NCBI GenBank assembly: GCA_029239355.1
Contig: JAQZAZ010000006.1
Span: 62,001 to 126,000, forward strand
From: Sphingobacterium sp.
Lineage (GTDB): Bacteria; Bacteroidota; Bacteroidia; Sphingobacteriales; Sphingobacteriaceae
DNA: 64,000 nt
Direction of reading: 5' to 3'
In this document: positions 31,652 to 41,668 of the stretch, piece by piece
How the letters are laid out: each line of letters opens with the position of its first letter
Numbering within the stretch: position 1 is the stretch's first letter
Notes under the pieces: generated by a model
What the model was told of the DNA's origin: nothing
Seen by the model: the letters and a program-made list of their open reading frames with translations, nothing else
Database searches by the model: none
Translations under genes and position numbers: made by a program

Positions 31652-31742
31652 CGTTTTATAAATTAGAGTACAAGATCTTTTTCTTATCAATACGCGCTTT
31701 TCGATTGCTTAAGATAGCTTTCTATTTTGATCTCTTCAATAT

Positions 31743-33158
31743 TTAGCTAATCAAAGTCTTTGCTTCTAGGAATTCTTCCAAACCAAAATTTCCATTTTCT
31801 CTTCCAATTCCAGAATTCTTAAAGCCGCCAAAAGGAGCAAGTGGGTCATGCTTGAGTGTATTGATCAAAACTCTCCCCGACTTGACCAGTTTTGCCAGCT
31901 TAACCGCGTGTGCTACTGAGCCAGAGCTGATGTATGTCATAAGTCCATATTCAGTGTCATTGGCCATTGCGATAGCTTCTTGTTCAGTATCATACATAAT
32001 AACAGAAAGTACTGGTCCAAAAATTTCCTCTTGAGCGATCCTCATATTGTTATTGACAGCGAAGAACACTGTTGGCTTGGCATAGTATCCTTCAGCTAGG
32101 CCCTGGGGACGTCCCAAACCTCCGACCACAAGTTCAGCTCCTTCCTCAAGGCCAAGGGCGATATATTGCTGGATGCGATCATACTGTTTATTATTGGCCA
32201 AGGGGCCTAGCTTAAAATCACCTTCTTTGGGATCTCCTACGGTAAAATTTTCAGCTTCCTGGATAATAAGCGCCTTTACTTCTTCAATTCTCGATCGTGG
32301 CACTAACAATCTTGTTCCAGCAATACATGCCTGACCGTTATTCATGAATGCGGCTTGAAGTGCCATAGGTATTGCTTTACAGAAATCGGCGTCCTCCAAA
32401 ATAATATTCGCTGATTTACCACCTAATTCCAAGGTTACTCGTTTCATAGTATCCACTGCTCTCTTGGCTATTATTTTACCAACAACTGTCGAACCTGTAA
32501 ATGAAATCTTGGTTACTTCGGAACTTTCCATAATTGCCTCTGTAATGATTTCGCCTCTACCATTTACCATATTGACCACCCCGCTGGGTAAACCGGCTGC
32601 ATCAATACATTCCATCATAATTTCAGCTTGCCAAGGGCAGAATTCACTGGGCTTCAAAATGATAGTGCACCCCGCGGCAAGCGCTGCCGCTACTTTTAAG
32701 GCTATCGTCCCTGCTGTCGCATTCCAAGGCGTAAATAAGGCAGATACACCAATGGGTTCCTTAAATACTATTGATTCGTTGACTGAAACGGAAAAAGGAA
32801 AGTCTTGCAAGACTTGGATGGTGTCAAGAAATGTTGTGGCTGCAATCATACTCGCCCATTTAGCCCGCTCTCTTGGGGCGCCATATTCTATAATGGTAAC
32901 CTCGATAAGATCATCGATTCTTTTTATAATTTCATCGTGTATGGATCTAAGATATCTTATTCTCTCGCTAATGGTACTTTCTCTATAGGTAACGAACGCT
33001 TTTGAAGCAGCGGCTATAGCGCGAGTGGCATCTAGTTGATCGGCATAAACTAGCTCTGCAATGGCTTGTCCATCCAGTGGACTAATGATTTGTCCCCTTT
33101 CTTTACCATGACTCATGATAAACTGGCCGTCGATATAAACACTTTTTACTGTTTTCAT
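31743..33158 (-). CDS. Aldehyde dehydrogenase family protein
   Basis: FTGSTVVGKIIAK, VTLELGGKSANIILEDAD, NNGQACIAGTR, EEIFGPVLSVI. Confidence 0.96.
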   Translation of the reverse strand: MKTVKSVYIDGQFIMSHGKERGQIISPLDGQAIAELVYADQLDATRAIAAASKAFVTYRESTISERIRYLRSIHDEIIKRIDDLIEVTIIEYGAPRERAKWASMIAATTFLDTIQVLQDFPFSVSVNESIVFKEPIGVSALFTPWNATAGTIALKVAAALAAGCTIILKPSEFCPWQAEIMMECIDAAGLPSGVVNMVNGRGEIITEAIMESSEVTKISFTGSTVVGKIIAKRAVDTMKRVTLELGGKSANIILEDADFCKAIPMALQAAFMNNGQACIAGTRLLVPRSRIEEVKALIIQEAENFTVGDPKEGDFKLGPLANNKQYDRIQQYIALGLEEGAELVVGGLGRPQGLAEGYYAKPTVFFAVNNNMRIAQEEIFGPVLSVIMYDTEQEAIAMANDTEYGLMTYISSGSVAHAVKLAKLVKSGRVLINTLKHDPLAPFGGFKNSGIGRENGNFGLEEFLEAKTLIS

Positions 33159-33395
33159 ATTTTCTCTTCTTTGTTATTACAAAGTAAGTGTATTTCAGCA
33201 TAGTGCGTTTTGTTCAAAAGCTCAATTTGTTTTGTTTAAAAGCTCAATACCAAGCATTCTATGGGCGACACTATATCACTAATGACTAGACAATTACACG
33301 TTCACGGAGCCTTTTACCAATAAGACATTATTTCAACCTTGCAGCTAATCAACGGTGATAGGACTTAATAGGAAGATAATCTCTAAATGCCGGCA

Positions 33396-34013
33396 TTACG
33401 CCAAACTGGTTTCTGTGATTAAGCGAAAGGTTAAGTTAACACGGGCTTTCATGATTTTTGAAGATTTTGCGATACGATGTTCCCACATTTCTTGTAAATC
33501 GCCTCTCATAAGCAAAAGTGATCCATGTTTTAAAAGCAGCGAATATTTCTTTGTATGATCGTCGACTTTTCGAAAATCAAAATTACGGGCCTGTCCAAGG
33601 CTTACCGATCCGATGACAGGTCTGTCGCCCAATTCACTCTCTCTATCACGATGCCAAGCAACCGAATCATTGTGATCACGATATAAATTCAATAAGACTG
33701 AATTGAAAGTGCAGTGAAATTGTTCTTCAATGTGGGCTTTCAATTCCTTTAACGGCGTAATCCAAGGATTCACAATAATGGTTTTCCCACCTAGCTGATA
33801 GGTCTTACACTCGTCTCCATACCAAGCAGTCAACCTCGGTGTCAGTATACCTCGATTGTACATCTTTTTTGAAGTCTGCTGCCAAGGTACTTCCCTGATC
33901 AACAAATTGAACAGATCATCTGCTGCTTCTTGCGAAAGGTATGCCGGCTCAAAGTGCAATAGCTCTTCGGGAAAATTATATCCTTCATTTTCAAATAAAC
34001 TCAACTGATCCAT
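33396..34013 (-). CDS. alkB: AlkB-like alpha-ketoglutarate-dependent dioxygenase
   Basis: NSVLLNLYRDHNDSVAWHRDRESELGDRPVIGSVSLGQARNFDFR...LKHGSLLLMRGDLQEMWEHRI. Confidence 0.94.
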   Translation of the reverse strand: MDQLSLFENEGYNFPEELLHFEPAYLSQEAADDLFNLLIREVPWQQTSKKMYNRGILTPRLTAWYGDECKTYQLGGKTIIVNPWITPLKELKAHIEEQFHCTFNSVLLNLYRDHNDSVAWHRDRESELGDRPVIGSVSLGQARNFDFRKVDDHTKKYSLLLKHGSLLLMRGDLQEMWEHRIAKSSKIMKARVNLTFRLITETSLA

Positions 34014-34234
34014 TTCAATGTTTATCGATAACTATTTTTTGACCTATTAATGCCCCTTCTCACCAAATATTTGGCTTTTTATCTATGTTACCCCATCCTT
34101 CTTTGATGGAACAATTGGGAACAAAGAGCGTTTGCTCAAGTCTCAGTGAACGTGTCAAGCACAGCCGAATGGGCAGGTCCGCAACTTTTTGAAGCGAGAT
34201 CCTTTATCTTTGGCAGCCTTTTACCGCCAGTCTA

Positions 34235-35701
34235 CTATAGATTATTTCTCAAATATCCATGAAAGTTGTCATGAAACTGCAGACCATTGCCCAGTCTATA
34301 TTTACTTAATTTATTGTTTAGCGATAATCCCCAAAGTATGAATTCAATTAGGAAATATTGGTCTTCGGGCTTTGTTTGAGGCTGGTATTGCTGTATCAAT
34401 GCGTGGACGGGTGTTACTTGATCCAAAAGACGCCGATAATCTGTTTCAGAGAGTTCGTCGGACAGTTCAATACCCTCCGACTCTGAGAACCAACGAACAA
34501 TATCATCATACGGATAGCGTTCGTTTTCTTTTTCCAATTTCTCGACTTTGGGAAACAAGATGGGGAATAAACTTTTTACAGCATTTTCGATTAACTGCAT
34601 AGCGACAGTAGCGGCACCTTCTTGTTCGCCTTCGTAAACGAGTTCTACTTTACCCGTTATTGCTGGCACGATCCCCATAAAATCACTCAAGCGAATAGCA
34701 GTGGCTCCCCCGCCGTTTCTAAGCATTCGCAGTTCTGCAGTACTTAATAAATTTTGGAATGCCGTAATGCTCATCCGCGCGCTGACACCACTTTTTTCAT
34801 CTACGTACTCACTATCTCGAGCCTCGAAACTGATCTGCTCAATTAATTCACGCGCTAATTCAGGAACGTATATATGTTCCTTTTGTGCGGCTTCTAAATT
34901 AGCCTCTTGAGCAGTGATTGCCTTCGCTATCTCAACTGACGTAGGATAATGTGTTAAGATCTGTGATCCTATCCGATCCTTCAGCGGCGTAACAATACTT
35001 CCTCTGTTGGTATAATCTTCCGGGTTTGCGGTAAACACAAATTGTATATCTAACGGAAGGCGCAACTTAAATCCGCGAATCTGGATGTCCCCCTCTTGCA
35101 ATATATTAAAAAGTGCAACTTGAATCCGGGCTTGAAGATCGGGCAGTTCGTTGATAACAAATATCGAGCGATTTGCGCGCGGGATCATGCCAAAATGAAT
35201 CACGCGGTCATCGGCATAGCTCAATCTCAAATTGGCCGCTTTGATAGGATCTACATCGCCGATTAAATCAGCTACAGTCACATCTGGTGTAGCAAGCTTT
35301 TCGGCAAAACGGTCACTTCTATGAAGCCAGTTTATCGCTGTATCATCACCATTTTCCTTTAAAAGTTCCACTGCATACCGGGATATAGGTTGATAGGGAT
35401 CATCATTGATCTCTGAGCCTTGTACCACTGGTACATACTCATCCAGGAGATTAACCATAAGCCGTGCTAGCCGTGTCTTAGCCTGACCACGGAGTCCAAG
35501 GAAATTAATATTGTGTTTGGAGAGAATAGCTCTTTCAAGTTCGGGAATAACCGTATCCTCATAGCCATATACGCCCGTAAATACAGTTTCTCTTTTGCTT
35601 ATCTTTGCAATCAGATTTTGCCGTAATTCTTCTTTTATCGTCTTCGGTTTGTAACCTGAAGCTTTCAATGCACCAAATGTTGTAATCTTCGTATAATCCA
35701 T
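34235..35701 (-). CDS. MoxR/magnesium-chelatase-like AAA+ ATPase
   Basis: Walker A GLRGQAKTRLAR; IFVINELPDLQARIQVALFNILQEGDIQIRGFKLRLPLDIQFVFTANPEDYTNRG. Confidence 0.9.
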   Translation of the reverse strand: MDYTKITTFGALKASGYKPKTIKEELRQNLIAKISKRETVFTGVYGYEDTVIPELERAILSKHNINFLGLRGQAKTRLARLMVNLLDEYVPVVQGSEINDDPYQPISRYAVELLKENGDDTAINWLHRSDRFAEKLATPDVTVADLIGDVDPIKAANLRLSYADDRVIHFGMIPRANRSIFVINELPDLQARIQVALFNILQEGDIQIRGFKLRLPLDIQFVFTANPEDYTNRGSIVTPLKDRIGSQILTHYPTSVEIAKAITAQEANLEAAQKEHIYVPELARELIEQISFEARDSEYVDEKSGVSARMSITAFQNLLSTAELRMLRNGGGATAIRLSDFMGIVPAITGKVELVYEGEQEGAATVAMQLIENAVKSLFPILFPKVEKLEKENERYPYDDIVRWFSESEGIELSDELSETDYRRLLDQVTPVHALIQQYQPQTKPEDQYFLIEFILWGLSLNNKLSKYRLGNGLQFHDNFHGYLRNNL

Positions 35702-35766
35702 ATATTCTTATAATGAGGCGCAGAAACCGCGCTAGATTAGTATCGTATTATCGTTAAAGTAATGTT

Positions 35767-36888
35767 TTATCGTATCCTTTTTCTACGATTTTCTTCGTAA
35801 TCCTCAAAAATCATCTGTCCCAAATCTCCAAGTCCTGTGTAATAAGCCTTACCCTGATTTGACGCCGTAAATTCGTCCACAAATAACTGTAGATAGGAAT
35901 CTGAAGTAATCATAAAGGTGGTAATAGGGATGCCCAACTTTCGAGCCTGTGCTGCCATGCTATAGCACTTGCTGGTAATAAATGGATCTAAACCCATTGG
36001 ATTCTTATAATAGGTACCGTCTGGCATGTTTAGACAGCTCGGTTTGCCATCGGTAATCATAAATATTTGCTTGTTTGCATGTCGCTTCCGTCTAAGTATA
36101 TCCATCGCTAACTGTAAGCCAGCAACGGTATTTGTATGAAACGGACCAACCTGCAAATATGGTAGGTCTTTTATAGATATAGGCCATGCATCGTTACCGA
36201 ATACGATGATGTCAAGAGAGTCTTTGGGATACCGTGTGAGAATAAGCTCTGACAAGGCCATGGCCACTTTTTTTGCAGGTGTGATCCGGTCTTCCCCGTA
36301 TAGAATCATGCTATGGCTGATATCGATCATTAACACCGTACTCATCTGCGATTTATACTGTGTATCCTCTACAACTAAGTCATTTTCTGATAACGCGAAC
36401 TCTCCTATACCATGATTAATCTGTGCATTCTTAAGGCTCTCCGTTAATGCTATTTTCTCTAAGCTATCTCCATACTGATAACTTCTAAAATCGCCCATAT
36501 TTTCGTCGCTACGCCCTTGGTGATTCGTCTTATGATTGCCAGAATTTCCTTTTCGCATCTTTCCAAAAATCTGATCCAACGCATTCTGTCGCAAAGCTTT
36601 TTCCAACTTCGAGGTGATGTCTACGCTGCCGTCGCCACCAAACTCCAATCTCTCCCTGATGTATCCTTTATTCTTTAGATCTGCAATAAAATCATCTATC
36701 GTGTAATCTGGAGTGGTCAGTTTGAACTCTCTATCCAATTGACGTAACCAATCAATGGCCTCATCAAAATCGCCCGCAGTATGCGTAATCAGCTCTTTGA
36801 AAATACTAAATAATTTATCAAAAGGAGTTTGAAACGGTTCCTCATATTGCGTAAAGAAAAAACCTCTATTTCGTTTCGTGCTTTCCAT
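35767..36888 (-). CDS. VWA domain protein paired with the AAA+ ATPase
   Basis: STVLMIDISHSMILYGEDRITPAKKVAMAL (MIDAS DxSxS), IFMITDGKPSC. Confidence 0.9.
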   Translation of the reverse strand: MESTKRNRGFFFTQYEEPFQTPFDKLFSIFKELITHTAGDFDEAIDWLRQLDREFKLTTPDYTIDDFIADLKNKGYIRERLEFGGDGSVDITSKLEKALRQNALDQIFGKMRKGNSGNHKTNHQGRSDENMGDFRSYQYGDSLEKIALTESLKNAQINHGIGEFALSENDLVVEDTQYKSQMSTVLMIDISHSMILYGEDRITPAKKVAMALSELILTRYPKDSLDIIVFGNDAWPISIKDLPYLQVGPFHTNTVAGLQLAMDILRRKRHANKQIFMITDGKPSCLNMPDGTYYKNPMGLDPFITSKCYSMAAQARKLGIPITTFMITSDSYLQLFVDEFTASNQGKAYYTGLGDLGQMIFEDYEENRRKRIR

Positions 36889-37039
36889 GCATTCACTTTT
36901 ATTTTGATGAAGAAGCTATCCGCATAGTTGAAATCGGAATAGCTTCATTAAGTGAATTTACGAAATAATAATCCTTATTAAGAGCCTGACATTCGTATAA
37001 CAGAAAAACTGATTATCGCATGACAACAAACGATCCCAT

Positions 37040-37362
37040 TTACACCGTAATCTTTAGTGATTGAATCAATCCTTCGACAAATTCGAGATCGTAAGTAAAA
37101 ATCAATGGACTACCAAGAAATATCCCTGATATTTCAATTTTAATACGCCTTTATTTTCATCTCCTTCAAAACTGATTGGTTTCATAACCAGATTATATTT
37201 TTTATTACCTTCAATAATCCATTGAGAGATTTTAGTTCTCCCTATATGTGCTCTTCCTTTATCTAACATGATTCCTGTTTCGCAAAAACAATTGGAATAA
37301 GCGATACTATCAAATTTATTTTGTGCAGTATTGAGGTCTGCTATTACTTGAGGTAAATCCAT
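37040..37362 (-). pseudogene. SnoaL-like (NTF2 fold) gene with 1-nt frameshift
   Basis: ORF ends ...KLKYQGYFLVVH*; alternate frame continues LGSPLIFTYDLEFVEGLIQSLKITV* to 37040, the expected SnoaL C-terminus. Confidence 0.8.
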
Positions 37363-37373
37363 ATCTTTACGGA

Positions 37374-38171
37374 TTAAATTGTTGGGATGGTTCCGCCATC
37401 TATGATATATTCCGTCCCCGTTAGATAGCCTGCTCGGGGAGATACAAGAAATCCTACTAATTCTGCTATTTCCTGAGGCTGAGCTGGTCGTCCATAGGGA
37501 ATTCCTCCTAATGCATTCATTACACTTTGTCTTGCTCCTTCTAGTGAAATATGTGAGCTTTCTGAAATTCGTTCAATCATTCTTATGTATGCATCTGTCA
37601 TAATCCATCACGGTGAAACGGTCAATACACGTACTCCCTGGGAGGACACTTCTTTTGACAAACCCTTACTATAGTTAATTAATCCTGCTTTTGCAGCTGC
37701 ATAAGGAAGTGTCGAATCATAAAGTGGTAATCTTCCCTGAATAGAGGCCATATGAATTATCACCCCCGTTTTCCTTGTTAGCATTTGAGGTAAGAAGGAT
37801 CTATCTAAACGGACTGATGCCAATAAGTTCGTTTGAATTGCTTCTATCCAATCTTTATCATCTAAAACGGTAAATCCTCCCGCCCGGGTTTCAGATCCTC
37901 CCAGATTGTTAATAAGGATATCTAGTTTACCAAATCTGTCCAATAGCGCTGTGGACACTTTAGCCGTGCCTTCTGGCTTACTTAGATCCGCGGAAATAAA
38001 ATGCAGATCGTTGGGTGACTCAGGTTCGTTCCGTGCTGTAATGATAACGGTGGCCCCCGCTTCTTTTAACCGCTCTGCAATAGCTTTGCCAGCACCTTTG
38101 GTTCCGCCGGTTACCAAAGCAATTTTGCCGGATAATTCGTTGTAGTACTCAAATTTTTGATCCATTTGCAT
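37374..38171 (-). pseudogene. SDR family oxidoreductase with a single in-frame TGA
   Basis: VTGGTKGAGKAIAERL, NNLGG, YAAAKAGLINYSKGLS, RVLTVSP-[TGA at 37608..37610]-WIMTDAYIRM...GRPAQPQEIAELVGFLVSPRAGYLTGTEYIIDGGTIPTI; both halves in the same frame. Confidence 0.9.
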
Positions 38172-38189
38172 TTTCTTTTGAACAAAGTT

Positions 38190-38255
38190 CTTGTATAATA
38201 CCGGTCTGTACAAGTACGGAATTACGAATTGCATAGGGATAAATTTTTCCCCTAT
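38190..38255. promoter_or_regulatory. Possible operator elements in SDR/HxlR divergent promoter
   Basis: Inverted repeats CTTGTA...TACAAG (38190..38214) and ATAGGG...CCCTAT (38233..38255). Confidence 0.4.
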
Positions 38256-38289
38256 TGCGCCAATTGGAACATAGGGTTAACTTTGCAAT

Positions 38290-38673
38290 ATGTATGAAAG
38301 AAAAACAACACCAAACTTAAATTGCGGCCTCGATCTCATAGGAGAAGTCTTATATGGCAAGTGGAAAATGCGTCTCCTTTGGTTTATCAACGAAGGATAT
38401 CAGCGACCGAGTGAATTAAAGCGAAAGATACCCGATGCTTCAAGAAGGGTGTTGAATATCCAGCTGAAAGAACTCGAGGAACACGAACTGGTCAGCAAAA
38501 GGATATATCCTGTCCTCCCACCAAAAGTTGAATATAGCCTGACGGACTTCGGTCTGTCTCTAATCCCCATAATCGGTGCGCTCGGACAATGGGGAGATAA
38601 AAATGATCATAAACTGAGAGAGGTAATCACGAAGGCTTTACATAATCCCGTTATATGTGAAAATATTGACTGA
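38290..38673 (+). CDS. HxlR family transcriptional regulator
   Basis: CGLDLIGEVLYGKWKMRLLWFINEGYQRPSELKRKIPDASRRVLNIQLKELEEHELVSKRIYPVLPPKVEYSLTDFG. Confidence 0.93.
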   Translation: MYERKTTPNLNCGLDLIGEVLYGKWKMRLLWFINEGYQRPSELKRKIPDASRRVLNIQLKELEEHELVSKRIYPVLPPKVEYSLTDFGLSLIPIIGALGQWGDKNDHKLREVITKALHNPVICENID

Positions 38674-38848
38674 TACAATTTTATTTTTTTATACTATTAC
38701 CTTACAAATCAATTTACTATTGATTGCGACAAGAATTAGTTAAAGTTATTTACAAAAAAAATCTACCTAATGGTTCTCCGGTTAATGCAAAACTCATTTC
38801 TTTGCACAAATGTGGTTCTAAATAGGCTAAGTAAACTTATGGTAATAT

Positions 38849-39184
38849 ATGAGCCAAACTAACTTATCAATCGAAATTTTAAATTATGGACTCCAGCTAT
38901 CACTGGAATTTGGAGAAAATTGGCTGAAACCAATTAACGAAAGGTTAGGTACCAAATTTCCGTATCTCACTAGGCAGCAGCTTGAGGAATGCAATATAAT
39001 TTGCAAAAAAGTACATCAAGTGGCTCACCGGTATATAACTGATAATCCAATTTATTCGGATTCAGGAATTAAGTTTGTAGATTTCAATAAATTTAGAAAA
39101 TTTATGTTCACAAAGTATGATTGGTTATCGAAAACAAATCTCCAACGTCTTTACAGCCAAAGTTGTTATTACGCCTATAAATAA
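38849..39184 (+). CDS. Hypothetical protein
   Basis: ORF 111 aa, no family recognised. Confidence 0.5.
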   Translation: MSQTNLSIEILNYGLQLSLEFGENWLKPINERLGTKFPYLTRQQLEECNIICKKVHQVAHRYITDNPIYSDSGIKFVDFNKFRKFMFTKYDWLSKTNLQRLYSQSCYYAYK

Positions 39185-39263
39185 AATATGCCGTGCTTGT
39201 TATTAAATTAAGGTTACATTTAATGAATAAGGCATTCTCAATGTTCATTTGAGAATAAAAAGA

Positions 39264-39548
39264 CTATTTCGCCTTATCATTTTCAAATTTTTTGTAATCG
39301 GCATCAAGCTCATCAAATTCATCATCCGAAACAGATATTTTTTGGCCATCTGCTATTCCCGCTATCCGATTGAAGATATCGACTGTTTTTCTGATAATTT
39401 CTTTTGGGAATTCATTTAACTTACCCTCTTCAATAAGTGATCTAAAAAACGTTAACTGTTTTGTATAAAAAGGTTCATCCTGATCCAAAATAGCATCATG
39501 GATCTTTCTTAAGGTATCTACATAAAAGTATAATTCGTTCTTTTCCAT
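39264..39548 (-). CDS. Hypothetical protein
   Basis: ORF 94 aa, charged, helical, no family recognised. Confidence 0.5.
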   Translation of the reverse strand: MEKNELYFYVDTLRKIHDAILDQDEPFYTKQLTFFRSLIEEGKLNEFPKEIIRKTVDIFNRIAGIADGQKISVSDDEFDELDADYKKFENDKAK

Positions 39549-39715
39549 CTTTTTAAATTATTTGTTTGTCAAGTACTTCCTGATCACAGCATTCATACTG
39601 CCTTCGCCGATTTCAGTTGTGATGATATAACTTTAACAATTCCTATGACAAATTAGTTCCTATAAACTGAAATTTAATACTGTGAGCTTTGGATTGACCA
39701 ATATATGGCGAGTAT

Positions 39716-39759
39716 GTATCCTGCCTCAAAAAATGAATATTTGTTTTGAGGCAGGATAC
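39716..39759 (-). terminator. Strong 3' hairpin after SusD-like gene (no clear U-tract)
   Basis: Perfect 16-bp arms GTATCCTGCCTCAAAA / TTTTGAGGCAGGATAC, 12-nt loop. Confidence 0.6.
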
Positions 39760-39776
39760 ATCGACATGATTTTCTG

Positions 39777-41654
39777 TTATTTCCAACCTGGGTTTTGAAC
39801 CAAATTTGGATTCTTGTCAATCTCCGGTTGTGGAATTGGAAACCAATAATTTTTCGCGGTAAATACACGTTTTTGATAAACTGATCGTTTAAAGAACGCT
39901 TTTGGATTCGACTCGTTATCGTCTTTTTCTGTACCTGAAAAATTCATCCCATAAAAATTTCCATTCAGCATACTTTCCCCTATTTTCCAACGCCTAATAT
40001 CCCGGTAGCGAATACCTTCATTATTGAGCTCTGCCCGGCGTTCGTTTCGGATCGCTTTTCGCATAGCCTCTTGGGAAGACGGGACAGGTAGTGCATCCCT
40101 GCCAACGCCATATTGCGGTATGCCAGCTCGCACACGTATCAAATTGAGATACTTTAAAATATCAGCATGGTTAGGTTCTACCTCATTCAAGGCTTCCGCA
40201 TAATTTAAATAAGCTTCACCCAAACGGTAGAGAACTCCTGGCCTGTACGGATTTGTCCCATTTCGGGGATCATGATCAGGATGCACTTTTTTTCGAATGA
40301 GGTATCCGTTTTGTGGTGCATCATGTGTAGGACCTCCATCCCAATTACCGCTATAAAACTGAGTAGTTCGGTTTTCCCTTCTATACCAAGAGCCGTTATA
40401 CAAAACTGAAATATAAAAACGTGGTTCACGATGGGTATACATATTATAGGTTCCCTCGAGCGTAACTTTGCCATTGCCTTGCGACTCTACCCAGGCTGTA
40501 TTTCTGACTTCTGCTGCTTTTGAAAATCCTTTCTCCTGATAGCCTGAGAGCGGATCGTCTATGGTTCTCCCATTCTCCATGAAAAAGGCGTCCACCAAGG
40601 ATTGGGTAATTCCCAATCCGCCGTTTCCTCCCGTACCACGAGGTTGTGCATGTTTGTCGTATTCCCAGATATTACTTTCAGGACGGGCAAAAAGTATCTC
40701 TTGATTCCCATCTTGGGGTCTTCGAAACAGCATATTTTGGTAGGAAAGAAAAGGATCAACGGCCCCATCGGCAGTATACTCCACATACAACTTATGACCA
40801 GCCGCTTCAGCTCTCTCAAGCAATAATTTTGACGCTGCAGATGCAATTTTCCATTTATCGACGTTATAGGTCCCATTGAAGATTGGCTCACCTTTATTGT
40901 TTACAAAACCTGTATAGGCCTGGTTTCCGTTTACGAGCGGACTGGCAGCAAATAATAGCAATCGTGCCCTTACCGCCAAGCACATAATAGAAGTGGCCCG
41001 TCCATATTTTTGTGCTGCGCTGTATTTGGCTGGCAGAATGGTCGATAAATCCAATAGTTCCTTATCCGCCCATTGTACAACCTGGTCAAAAGGCGTCTGC
41101 CCAATCATCAGTTCCTCAGCCGATGCATTGGGATCCGTCAACCCCAGATGAAAGGGGATGGCACCATAGGTCTCAAGCAGAAGCGTATAATAATAGGCAA
41201 TCATAAAACGCGCCTCCGCTTTCATCAGGTTTACCTCCTCATCTGTAACTAACTGAGCAGGATTGGGTTTGACATTATCCAGGAAAATATAGGCCGAACG
41301 GATACGTTTGGGGAGTTCGACCCAGTAATTCGGTTCCCAAGATGTACTAGGGTTCCAGTTTCCCGTCTGCATACCAATGACTGACCAACCAAACTGCTCC
41401 CAGCCAGTCGAAGGTGCCATATCATCAGAGAGTGGATCCCAACCTAGCGTTCGTGTATTTCCCCAATAGGGATCCGGCACATTGCTATATATTCCTGCCA
41501 ACCAGTCCTCTGTTCTAGTTTTGTCTTTAAAAATCATTTCTAGGGTAAGCTGGTCATCAGGACTTTTGTCCAGATATTTTGAACAGGATATAACTGTAAG
41601 GCCTAATGTTGCGAACAGTAATATCTTGGTAATTGTATGTTGTATTGTCATCAT
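39777..41654 (-). CDS. SusD/RagB family nutrient-binding outer membrane lipoprotein
   Basis: Lipobox ATLGLTVISCSKYLDKSPDDQLT; LYRLGEAYLNYAEALNE...LNLIRVRAGIP...AIRNERRAELNNEGIRYRDIRRWK. Confidence 0.96.
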   Translation of the reverse strand: MMTIQHTITKILLFATLGLTVISCSKYLDKSPDDQLTLEMIFKDKTRTEDWLAGIYSNVPDPYWGNTRTLGWDPLSDDMAPSTGWEQFGWSVIGMQTGNWNPSTSWEPNYWVELPKRIRSAYIFLDNVKPNPAQLVTDEEVNLMKAEARFMIAYYYTLLLETYGAIPFHLGLTDPNASAEELMIGQTPFDQVVQWADKELLDLSTILPAKYSAAQKYGRATSIMCLAVRARLLLFAASPLVNGNQAYTGFVNNKGEPIFNGTYNVDKWKIASAASKLLLERAEAAGHKLYVEYTADGAVDPFLSYQNMLFRRPQDGNQEILFARPESNIWEYDKHAQPRGTGGNGGLGITQSLVDAFFMENGRTIDDPLSGYQEKGFSKAAEVRNTAWVESQGNGKVTLEGTYNMYTHREPRFYISVLYNGSWYRRENRTTQFYSGNWDGGPTHDAPQNGYLIRKKVHPDHDPRNGTNPYRPGVLYRLGEAYLNYAEALNEVEPNHADILKYLNLIRVRAGIPQYGVGRDALPVPSSQEAMRKAIRNERRAELNNEGIRYRDIRRWKIGESMLNGNFYGMNFSGTEKDDNESNPKAFFKRSVYQKRVFTAKNYWFPIPQPEIDKNPNLVQNPGWK

Positions 41655-41668
41655 CTTATTGATTAATA

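Noticed and set aside
32464-32988. 174-aa plus-strand ORF antisense to the aldehyde dehydrogenase gene
   Set aside because: Opposite-strand shadow ORF of a well-supported gene.
39674-39868. 64-aa minus-strand ORF overlapping the susD 3' end and the hairpin
   Set aside because: Out-of-frame product of the susD end plus hairpin arms.
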